Of a DNA stretch of 64,000 bases, positions 55,757 through 64,000 are shown one piece after another. How positions within the stretch are numbered: the stretch's first letter is position 1; each line of letters begins with the position of its first letter. Origin of the DNA: Amblyomma americanum (taxonomy: Eukaryota > Arthropoda > Arachnida > Ixodida > Ixodidae); the NCBI RefSeq assembly GCF_052857255.1, contig NC_135505.1, positions 45,524,520 through 45,588,519 of the forward strand, read 5' to 3'. A program made the position numbers and the translations under genes. The notes beneath the pieces were generated by a model. That model was not told the origin of the DNA. It saw only the letters and a program-made list of their open reading frames with translations, and searched no databases.

Positions 55757-58700
55757 GTAAGGCATGTTTTATCCGTCCGCTTTGTTTTTCAAGAAAAACT
55801 AAAGATTGGTACACCTGCGACGATATTCTTAGGAAAATACGAAACAATATAGCGTTCTGAGGCTTTATTTACTCTTCTCGTTGCCCTCTTGCTGAAAACA
55901 TGATAATCAGCGGTCCATATTCTCTACAAATGCGCACTTGTGCCTTGTGCGCTATAAAACTATACTGAACTATCCAGTGACCTAGTACAAACTGCACTGG
56001 GCACACGATCTCCACTGCTTTTCAGCACCAGCAAGAGCAGGGTCAATCTGCAGATGCACAGAGGTTTTGAAATTTGTCTCCACCCTGGGTGCCTCCCCTA
56101 AACATTTGATCTGCACTGTTCCCACTTCGAATTATTGGTCAGTTCGCTCTCGCCCTATTATAAGCTTGCAGTCTCGGTAAGCTCAGTTGGTAGAGCGACT
56201 GCTCCAGTGCTGTGGTCCCGGTTTGAACCCCGGGCCAGGATGAATTTTCTTTTCACTACGAAGTTTCTATGTAAACCGCATAGCTGTCCTTTGTGTCCGT
56301 GCTTGGCTAGATGCCAATGAGTAATTACTCCCCCATTAATTTCTCGTATGTGCTATTTGATCCATTATAATGGTGTCCTGTTCTCTGCGCGCTCAGTTGA
56401 GTTGTAGTGAGCGATTTCACTTGACTGAGCGCTTTTCGACGCCGTTAGGCTGCAACGATCAGAATCCAGGACTCTATTGATTCTTTAGAAATAAAACAGG
56501 ACTTAATTAATTAAAGAGAAGCTCGTCGCGACCTTCCGCTCGTGACTGTTTTCTGAAACAAGTCCGGCTTTCTTGAGCACCAATTTTACTTGTGAAGAAA
56601 CCGTGGAACATTGTAAGATATTGTTATGAACATATTTATCGGAATTGTCGAATCTTTCTGTGCGTAGACGCAGAATGCTACTTAAGTTTTTCTTGCGCTC
56701 GCACCGAATAGTGAAGATAGCCTTAAAAACCAATGGCAGTAAGTAACAGGAAAGTACAAGCGTCCCGCGGGGTGATCTACAGCTCATTTCACGGTTGTTA
56801 CGCAATCTTACGATATTCGAAAAAACTGCGTTTGTAAACAGCTTCTCGTTGCAAATGAACCTCCTTGTTTTTAATATCTGGGTACGACGGAATATCTGGG
56901 TTTGGAATATCTGGGTGCGGAATACCTTGGTGTGAGATGCGGTGTCATCACCTTGCCCTATTTGCCCATGCTTATGTATGGGGTGTCATTGGAAGCTTCC
57001 TCAGCCTAAGCATGGGAACTTTATCACTTGTTCATTCGTCTGATAACGTCATCACTATTTGTTTTCCGCCACCCGCTTAGGTATACTGGAAAACATGAGC
57101 CTTATTTACGAGTGCCAGAACGTCACAGACAAAGCTGCTGTTGCTTACCACGCCTGCATGGGTATGTGAGCTTTCCGTCGTATCAAACACAAGCTAGCAA
57201 GACAATGTTTTCTACAAGTGTGCTGTTAAGCTAATTGGTCCATTACTTCCGGAAAAAAAGGAGAATGCCACTAAAAATGACGACATAAAAAATAGGCGGA
57301 TGAACTGGACGGGCACTTTGTCCTATAGTCTCCTTATTGACCCTCTCGCTCTTCTCTTTTTCGAGTAATTTCCTGCTTTAAATTTCATTTTAACAGTTAG
57401 TTATGTACCCGCGGCGACTTTTCCCGTCAGCAAAAAAAAAAAGAATCGAATTGACATTGTTACGCAAAAGAGTTTTTAGTGGCCTTTGCCCTGCAGTAGA
57501 CGTAGTCAGGCTGACGATGATGATGTGGATGATGATGGTGGTGTTGGTGATAGTGACAGTGGTGGTGACGGTGGTTGCGGGGGAATACTGCCGCGACATA
57601 GCAGCTATTGCAAAGAGGGTCCAGACACGTAATCATCGGCCGAGTCCATTATAAGGCTAAAGACTTTCACAACGATCTTCAGTTACTCATGTGCATCTCC
57701 TACAGTGGCCACGTTATTTAATTTCCTTATGGCCTCCCTCCATTCATTTTTCGACCGTTATCGGTTACGTTTTTAAATCTGTAATATGCAAATCTATAGA
57801 GTTCCCAGAATTACTGAAGGCAAGATTAAAAGACCAGTTGTTTTTCAGTCACAACACTGGCGCATCCACGAGATCACAAACTCAAGTATTCTTTATTTAT
57901 TTAAATTATTTATTTTTGTTATTACGAAGAAGAGCATTAGCTCCAGCGGCACTCATTACCAGCAGTTCGGGACAAGCGTTTCTAGTTTCCTTGGCTTCCA
58001 CCACGTGGCGCAAGGCTGCGAACATTCAAAAATACCGCACTCGCATCATCTGTGATTTGAGCGCGCTATTTGTAACGTTAGAATGTTTGAGTCACCTTCA
58101 GTTGAAGCCCTATAAGCCATTAGCCTTTGCAGCTCACAGATGGGGGCTGTCCCGAAATTCTGTTAAAGGCTATCGCCGTGCTTGTCTGTGCTGGCCACTT
58201 ATTTTTTATTTATTTAATACCTAGACAAACACCGGCACGAAAGTCGAGCTTATTTCTTTCGACCAGACCACGTGGTGGAGGTGGGGGAGGGAGGCGGGAG
58301 AACTTTTTAACAGCCGAAGTAGGAGATGTGTACATTATGCGAGCTTATTCATTATTCGAGTAAATACGGTATACAACTAGACGCAACAAGGGAGCGCCCA
58401 TAGGCTCAACCAATCCCCGCTATGCTCATTCAAGCGAGCTTTTCATCATTTGTGTGCCGCTAAACGGCGCCACCAGTACTTTCAGGTCATCGCTTGGTTG
58501 TTGCAAGTTAACTTGTCTGCCACTCTATGTGCATTGCGTACAACTAATAATGTACCTGTGTGCACGTGTGTGCATGCATGTTTTTTTTTTCTTTTTCAGC
58601 TGTTCCTGAGTTAGGAGACCAGCCCGATGTGATGAGGGAAATAATGAACTTGTCTGGCCTCGCCCACTGGCCAATAACCGACGACACCGAGGCGATGTTC

Positions 58701-61700
58701 GAAAATTGCACTGAAGTGCTGAACAACACTAGAATCTTCACTCTCCTTTCCGTTCGTGTTGACAGAGATATCAGGAATCTCAATTCTAACGTCATTGGGG
58801 TAAGCAGGTTACCGCAAAAATTGAGGGCAACGACCTATAACAGCTCTTTTTATTTATATGTTTTTTTCTGAAACAAACTGTCTATAAAAACGACAGGTTG
58901 TCGTCAAATGTTTGCGGGTCGAACTTAAAAAACGACAACTTATGAAAGGTCCCAGTTTTTCCAAATTTTATGTTACTAGAAGCCATCACTGACATGCGTC
59001 GAAGCTCTTACGGGGAGCCTAGCTGTCCTCATGTCTCATTATTGCCAGTTTAATCCGCAGTTAAAAGTACTTCGGAATCAATTCCACTTTCACTTATAGA
59101 ATATCCGAGTTTTCCTGATGCAACATTGATATCTGCCGACAGCAAAGCCGTCTACCTAGCTGTGCATTAAGCTGCGCTTAATCTCCAGCTTTTGCCTCAT
59201 AGTTCCAAAAGTTGTAACCCCGACAGTTCACGAAACAAAAAGTGTGCTGGGACACCAGATTACAGTCATCATCATCCTCATCATGACTACGCCCACTGCA
59301 GGGCAAAGGCCTTTCCCATGTCTCTCCAATTAACTCGGTCCTTTGCCAGCTGCGCCCACCGTATGTCCGCATACTTCTTAATCTCATCCGCCCACCTAAC
59401 TTTCTGCCGCCCCCTGCTATGCTTACTTTCTCTTGGAATCCACTCCGTTACCCTTAAGGAGCAGCGGTTACCTTGCCTTTGCATTACATGCCCTGCCGAA
59501 GCCCATTTTTTCCTTTTTGTTTCGACTGGGATGTCATTAACACGCGGTTTTTCCCTCACCCCCGCTTCCGGTCTCTTAACGTTACAGCCATCATTTTTCT
59601 TTCCATTTTTTTTCCATTGCCCTTAACTTAAGCTGAACCATTTTCGTTAGCCTTCAATTTCTGCCCCATAGGTGAGTACAAGCAATATACAGCTCTTGTG
59701 CACTTTTATCTAGGGGAATATTAGTAAACTGCAATTCATGATCTGAGAGAACCCAATTAGATTAGGTGCTTGCAATGTGATCGCATTAGAAGTTGTTGAT
59801 GCCTTTACATTCAGATTGGTGTCGTTCTTTCATGACTACGTCTGCGGTCCCCTATGCGTCTACCTGCCCACAACCAGACATCACTTCGGGTCATCTAGCT
59901 TGTTGTTAAATGTTTCCTCGAAAGTGTCTAGAGGTGGCCACACGGACGAAATGAAGATACATCGAAACGTATAGCTATCATTTCCGGTCTGGTGCAATCG
60001 CTGTCGTTGCTGTGACGTCACTTTCGGTCTGAGAACTATGCGACCAACGTCTCATTTTTTCCCCGATCAGGTTTCTAACGTTTTTGTATTGAAAAAAAGA
60101 AATCATTTTTTACTAACGTACGATTTCTCTCTTTTCAGATCGATCAGTTAGATTTCGATGCAGTGGGAAGAAACGAGCTCATACATCCAGATGAAGAATA
60201 CAGCAAGTCAATAATCGATGCCTATAAGAAACTCATCGAAAGCGCACTGACTTTTATGAGACCCAACCTCACTGAAGAGGAACTAAAGAACATTTCTGAC
60301 ACGCTTGTGAACTTCGAAGGGCAGTTGGCCAATGTGAGAACCGAACGCCCCCACCCCCTCCCTATTTTTTTTGTTCACAATAACACGAGCACAGCTTCGT
60401 CCTGAAACGATTCCACGACTTTCCGATATAGCTGAGAGGTTGCGACTCAAAGCTAGTTAGACCAAATCCTTACATTTATACACTCCCGCGTCGGCTTTTG
60501 TTCTGATGAACGTCTTTGAAGCAAACGCTTTGGAACTCTGAAATTGCAGGCTCCAGAGGATGCGGGGATCTTTTTAGTGCCCGCCTTTATTTCCGCATCT
60601 CTATGATCAAGACAAGAACCACAGCCAACAGGTACGAGAAGTCAAAAATACCCATTCCATGAGTCCGAAACGAATGGGTGTGGCAAAACACACGGCAGGA
60701 ATATCCGACGCTGGTAAAGTAATGCTAACATATGTGAACGCGTAAACGGTCACGTGACAATATGCGTATGCTCCTTTGTCAGCGCTAAAGCTATATGTTG
60801 CGCTGTGCGCATGTGCCCCAGCCTAGGGTAATTTAATTTTGTACGCACCAGATATGTTACAATACCTAAGAATTCTCTTGGGTAATAGTGTAGCCTCCTA
60901 TAGCCACCGAGCAGACATGATTTCCTTACCTGATTTCACATCTATTGGTTCCAGCTGACGGCGCCTCCCGAAGAAAGACGAGACCTCATGAAAATTTACA
61001 ACAGAACCACCATCGGGGAGCTGCAGAAGAATTTCACTCACGTGAGCAATTATGTGACACCTCAGTTGATGGATCATATATTTTTAGTGGAATACCTGAA
61101 GGTGGAGTATATTTGTAATCCGGGAGTAATTACTCACTCGCATCCACCCAAGCGCCGAAACACGGCTACAAAGGAAAGCTATACAGCTTTCTCAGAAAGT
61201 TCGTAGTTAAGGGAAAATTCGTTCTGGTCCGGGGCTAAAACCCGGGACCACCGCTTCACCGGAGCAGTCGCTTTACCAACTGAGCTAACCGGGTCGGCAA
61301 GTTTATGGTAGGGATCAATAACTCGAAGTGGGAACAGCGTTGGCCAAATGTTTAGGGGAATCCCCTAAGTTGGAGCACATTTGTAATAAGGGAGTAATTG
61401 CTCATTGGCATCCACTCAAGCGCAGCCATACGGCTACAAAGGAAAGCTGAGCTTCAAAGGAAAGCTCTTATCTGTAGCCATACGGCTGCGCTTGGGCGGA
61501 TGCCAATGAGCAATTACTCCCTTATTACAGTTGATGGATATACTGAAACGTGCGAATGGCTGATCGGTGTTAGAGGTCGGTTTCTGCACTCTAAACAGGA
61601 ATAAGTAAACATTGGAGTAAAAAAGGAGTGAGCAGTTTCACTAACGCGCTCTCTTTTCTAAGCAGGGCATGCTGCCCAAGTTCCGGAGTAGATTTGGATC

Positions 61701-63454
61701 ATTAAACGTACGGAATGCTTACCCTCGGAAAAAGAAGAATGTTCCCACTGCAAAGCATAGTTGCTTGATGCAGTTCGCAATGGGAGGGGGAGGAGGCTTT
61801 TAAACGCGGCACCTTAGGCCTTGAGGTTAGCAAATAGAGGAGATTGAAACCTCTGTTCAAATCTTCGTAACTTCTAAAACTCTGATTGTCTAGCCAATTG
61901 TAAGTATTCCGTATTGTAGTCATGGAAATCTCTCCCGTGACGTGGGCAGCATATCATGCCCCTTGAAAGCAAGTGGGCTAGAGGACAGATTATTCCATTT
62001 TTACTCCTTTTATGTTTGGAGTGTACTGCGCCACCGAGCAAGCGAGTCGCAAGTCAGAGCATGTTTGGTAAGAAGGCTACACCTTTACTGCTGGCATACG
62101 TACGGCAGCGTAAGAGCGCACTGTCATGGTTTATTTTTTATATTTATACGCTTTCTTGAAATTGCGGACAACAGAAACCACGTAGGAGATACGTTGCTGG
62201 GAAAAACTGGATGAGTTGTTTTTTTAACCCCCCACCTTTCCTAAAACTTACCGAAACTCCCTTGACCCTAAAGTGAATATGAAACATTCTTTATAAATGA
62301 TATCAGCTAATTGACTAATTAACCGGAATTATTAAAACAATTTGAGCAGTGCCTGGCGGTGGAAAACAATGTCATTGGCTTCACTCAGTTTGGTTCAAGT
62401 TACGTGCAACACCCTGAATGTTTGTTCGAGCGGCGGGGTGTTGCTAGGAATTTCACTGAATGAACGCACGCCAGCAAGCACCCAGCAACGTGCACAGTGC
62501 CACGATGAGCGTTCGTTCTGTAATCTTTTGTGCGTGTAAACTTGTGACCACAAAAGAGCGCGGTGGCTATGAATTGGACTCATACTTGGCTGTCATCGGC
62601 GATCCAAATTTCCGTCGCTATCAGCCGTTCTTCATCTGATAATGACTGAGGACATTCTATTGGTATATGCAGCATGCGTCTACTTGTTCAGCCCCCAAAG
62701 TCGTAGAACTGCGCGTTCAAGGTCACGACCTTTCCCGAGTAAGCAATTCATGCCTAGCAAGCCAGAGGAGTAACAATGACTGAGTCGTAAGGTTTATGGT
62801 TTATGGGGGTTTAACGTCCCAAAGCGACTCAGGTTATGAGGGACGCCGTAGTGAAGGGCTCCGGAAATTTCGACCAACTGGGGTTCTTTAACGTGCACTG
62901 AGATCTTACAGTACACGAGACTCTAGAATTTCGCCACGATCGAAATTTGACCACCACAGCCGGGATCGAACCCGCGTTTTTCGGGTCAGCAGCCGAGCGC
63001 CATATGCACTGGGCCACCGCGGCGGCCTGACTGAGTCGTAAAACCGACCAACTGACACATCTCTTGAGAACTGGGGATTCAGATTTCGCGCGCTCGTCAT
63101 GTTTGTCCTAAGCTATGTAAGAAGTTTCGTGTTCACCTCATGTCATGGAAAGTGTAGCCTCCACTGCACTCTGTGCACTTAAATGCTGCAACCTACCTCG
63201 TATGTGCGCCTGTAACGAAAAATTATGCAGCATGCGAAGGCGCCTGTCGCGTCACGAGTGCAGTGCCAATGGCGGCTAAAACGTTACGAATTCTCTCCTT
63301 TTTTTTAAATATTATTTTGACAGGTGCCGCTTTTCAGTTTACTCAGGGAAGAATTTTTGGAAGCAAATATCACTCTGTATGAGAACGAGACAGTTGAATT
63401 GTACGCCTTGAAATACTATGACGAACTAAATCGTTTTCTTGAATCTGCCGACTC
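55595..63454 (+). CDS. M13 metallopeptidase (neprilysin/ECE-like), N-terminal half, six exons
   Basis: The exons are 55595-55756, 57081-57161, 58600-58799, 60139-60333, 60955-61041 and 63324-63454. Splice phases agree at every junction: 1, 1, 0, 0, 0. The product, about 284 residues here, matches the start of the Peptidase_M13_N domain with INPCEDFYSYACGGW. M13 enzymes are zinc ectopeptidases that cut small peptides at membranes or in secretions. The HExxH zinc site and the C-terminus lie beyond the window. Thirteen Asn-x-Ser/Thr sites and paired cysteines fit an extracellular, glycosylated domain. The 5' end is unresolved (see 669-756 and 50144-50234). Ticks carry expanded M13 families, so orthology cannot be assigned. 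Confidence 0.88.
56093..56340 (+). mobile_element. tRNA-headed SINE, family 3
   Basis: It carries GTAAGCTCAGTTGGTAGAGC (A-box) and GGTTTGAACCCCGGG (B-box), then a body ending GATGCCAATGAGTAATTACT. About 70 bp upstream of the head (CCCCTAAACATTTG, CCCACTTCGAATTATT) is also shared with the inverted copy at 61095-61366. The mismatched acceptor ends argue against a working tRNA gene. Confidence 0.8.
56388..56431. repeat. Short imperfect hairpin in an M13 intron
   Basis: GCGCTCAGTTGAGT and ACTTGACTGAGCGC form a 14-bp stem with two mismatches. A 12-bp palindrome CCATTATAATGG lies just upstream. No function is known. Confidence 0.5.
57081..57161 (+). CDS. M13 gene, second firm exon
   Basis: It has the acceptor CGCTTAG| and donor ATGG|GTATGT, 81 bases, phase 1 to phase 1. 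It encodes ILENMSLIYECQ, then NVTDKAAVAYHACM. M13 proteins have a K/R-A-x-x-Y-x-x-C-M pattern here; this exon has KAAVAYHACM. It is shorter than the ORF threshold but clear from phase and motif. Confidence 0.88.
57480..57560 (+). repeat. RTE-like LINE 3' tip
   Basis: GGCCTTTGCCCTGCAGTAGA and GTCAGGCTGACGATGATGATG match the ends of the RTE copies at 3975 and 59265. The GATGATGGTGG run is its expanded tail. Confidence 0.75.
57600..58599. other. Intron; nothing recognised
   Basis: AT-rich, no repeat ends recognised. It ends in a T-rich tract and TTTTTCAG acceptor. Confidence 0.5.
58600..58799 (+). CDS. M13 gene, third firm exon
   Basis: It has the acceptor CTTTTTCAG| and donor TGGG|GTAAGC, 200 bases, entering at phase 1 and leaving at phase 0. 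It encodes VPELGDQPDVMREIMNLSGL, then AHWPITDDTEAMFENCTEVL, then NNTRIFTLLSVRVDRDIRN. The GLAHWP segment matches the GGWP-type turn of the family, and the last part leads into the first beta segment. Confidence 0.9.
59265..59600 (-). mobile_element. RTE-like LINE 3' fragment in an M13 intron
   Basis: The - strand encodes RVNDIPVETKRKKWASAGHV, GRQKVRWADEIKKYADI and RVNWRDMGKAFALQW, close to the copy at 3500-3975. The CATCATCATCCTCATCATGA tail is at the left end. The frame (59287-59559) is open for 90 codons. Confidence 0.8.
60139..60333 (+). CDS. M13 gene, fourth firm exon
   Basis: It has the acceptor CTCTTTTCAG| and donor CAAT|GTGAGA, 195 bases, phase 0 to 0. It encodes IDQLDFDAVGRNELIHPDEE, then YSKSIIDAYKKLIESALTF, then NLTEEELKNISDTLVNFEGQ. 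The start corresponds to the L-D-Q-x-x-L/F segment of M13 and the rest to its helical domain. Confidence 0.92.
60955..61041 (+). CDS. M13 gene, fifth firm exon
   Basis: It has the acceptor GGTTCCAG| and donor TCAC|GTGAGC, 87 bases, phase 0 to 0. It encodes LTAPPEERRDLMKIYNRTTI and GELQKNFTH. M13 proteins have the pattern R-R-D-...-YN-x-x-T-x-x-E-L in this place. The following intron carries a SINE starting about 55 bases after the donor. Confidence 0.9.
61095..61366 (-). mobile_element. SINE family 3, inverted copy in an M13 intron
   Basis: In reverse it reads the shared upstream block, GTTAGCTCAGTTGGTAAAGC, the B-box region, then the body to GTGAGTAATTACTCCCGG. It is the opposite orientation of 56093-56340. 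A worn third copy forms the hairpin immediately to its right. Confidence 0.85.
61382..61529. repeat. 57-bp-arm hairpin from SINE family 3 ends
   Basis: Left arm 61382-61438 and right arm 61473-61529 are inverse with 4 mismatches in 57 and a 34-base loop. The arms are the 3' ends of SINE family 3 (GCTCATTGGCATCC and GGATGCCAATGAGC). Confidence 0.9.
61530..62790. other. Intron; nothing recognised
   Basis: Short frames only. No exon with matching phase and splice sites was found. Confidence 0.45.
62791..63027 (-). mobile_element. SINE family 2, complete copy with target duplication
   Basis: It is flanked by a 14-bp repeat TGACTGAGTCGTAA (62777-62790 and 63028-63041). In reverse it has the head GCCGCCGCGGTGGCCCAGTG, the B-box GGGTTCGATCCCGG, then the body to the CCATAAACC end. 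It is the reference copy for this family here. Confidence 0.92.
63324..63454 (+). CDS. M13 gene, sixth firm exon
   Basis: It has the acceptor TATTTTGACAG| and donor ACTC|GTAAGT, 131 bases, entering at phase 0 and leaving at phase 2. It encodes VPLFSLLREEFLEANITLYE, then NETVELYALKYYDELNRFLE. This fits the M13 segment in which a beta-type stretch is followed by Y-x-x-x-L-x-x-x-L. The gene continues past 64000. Confidence 0.88.
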
Positions 63455-64000
63455 GTAAGTACAAAATAAAATTGCTTTTTTTCTTGGCGATAATAAGGAT
63501 GGCGACGAGGGTGGTATTTTTCGTCCGCACATTGACTACAATTGGAATCTGCCCCTGATACAAAGTCCCAAGATTACAAAGTTGAAAATCTGTATAAATA
63601 TTTTCTTATAACATTGAGAGACTATTCGAAACAATTTTTAAAACTGGAAAAGAAATAATGGTCAGAAAAACCTAATCCGCCTAATCCACCTCAATTTTAC
63701 TCGCGCCCTGTCTCGAATTCAAAAGATATATTAGTGGCTACGACTCGCCGTGCAGGTAACATATTACATGGGGGCCTGCCGAGATAGTCAGCAACAAAAA
63801 CCCCAGTTACCTACTCTGCACAATAACTGGGCCACATTGCACCAATGCCTTTTTATCAGATCGGTGTGGGCCTACTCGACCTGTCCCGATTGTTTACTTC
63901 TGCAAAAAAAAGGACAGTAGTGGCGACCGACAGCCTGCCTGGCCCATCACGCAGAAGCACAATCTTTGACGGACGGTACTGCAGCCAAAGTTCCAAAATG
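63455..64000. other. Intron to window end; nothing recognised
   Basis: No further M13 exon, SINE or LINE is recognisable. Confidence 0.5.

Noticed and set aside
56170..56245. Functional tRNA gene
   Set aside because: A and B boxes are good, but the acceptor ends do not pair and the sequence continues into a SINE body shared with the copy at 61095.

Overview
This window is eukaryotic and transposon-dense. It most likely comes from a hard (ixodid) tick. I infer this from several tRNA-headed SINE families, RTE, I-like, CR1/Jockey-like and L1/Tx1-like LINEs, Ty3/Gypsy elements, and a split gene for an M13 (neprilysin/ECE-like) metallopeptidase. I did no database search, so the organism call is an inference. 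No bacterial operon, CRISPR array or rRNA is visible.

The only host gene I can support runs on the + strand at the right end. Six exons (55595-55756, 57081-57161, 58600-58799, 60139-60333, 60955-61041, 63324-63454) have consensus splice sites, join in one frame, and encode the N-terminal half of an M13 ectodomain. The zinc site lies beyond the window. The start of the gene is unresolved. A CpG-rich promoter-like block (about 180-720) holds an ATG exon for a type II signal anchor (669-756). A signal-peptide exon candidate lies at 50144-50234. Both end in the phase the first firm exon needs. If the far-left exon is correct, most of the window is a 55-kb intron.

Layout: 3.2-13.2 kb is a decayed Gypsy element (- strand) cut by an RTE fragment, a SINE, a nearly complete I-like LINE and a TTAA foldback MITE. 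13.2-17.6 kb holds minor repeats. 17.7-20.8 kb is a CR1/Jockey-like LINE whose 3' tail has become a 318-bp TTTC microsatellite. 22-26.9 kb is a decayed L1/Tx1-like LINE. 28.06-33.19 kb is a nearly intact Gypsy with both LTRs, gag and pol. 35-41 kb holds SINEs and fragments. 41.05-42.46 kb is a large foldback element carrying a nested insertion. 43.7-44.5 kb is a PIF/Harbinger-like MITE. 45.2-48.7 kb is a second decayed Gypsy (+ strand). 52.8-55.2 kb holds SINE copies and a LINE with an RNase H domain. 55.6-64 kb is the M13 gene with intronic SINEs.

No wholly new multi-gene system is evident. The most notable signals are the phase-compatible M13 exon chain with two competing first exons, inverted SINE copies flanking four of its exons, the interrupted foldback element, the LINE 3' stem-loop with tetranucleotide tail, the TGATG gag-pol junction, and an empty-site paralog of the intact Gypsy insertion.
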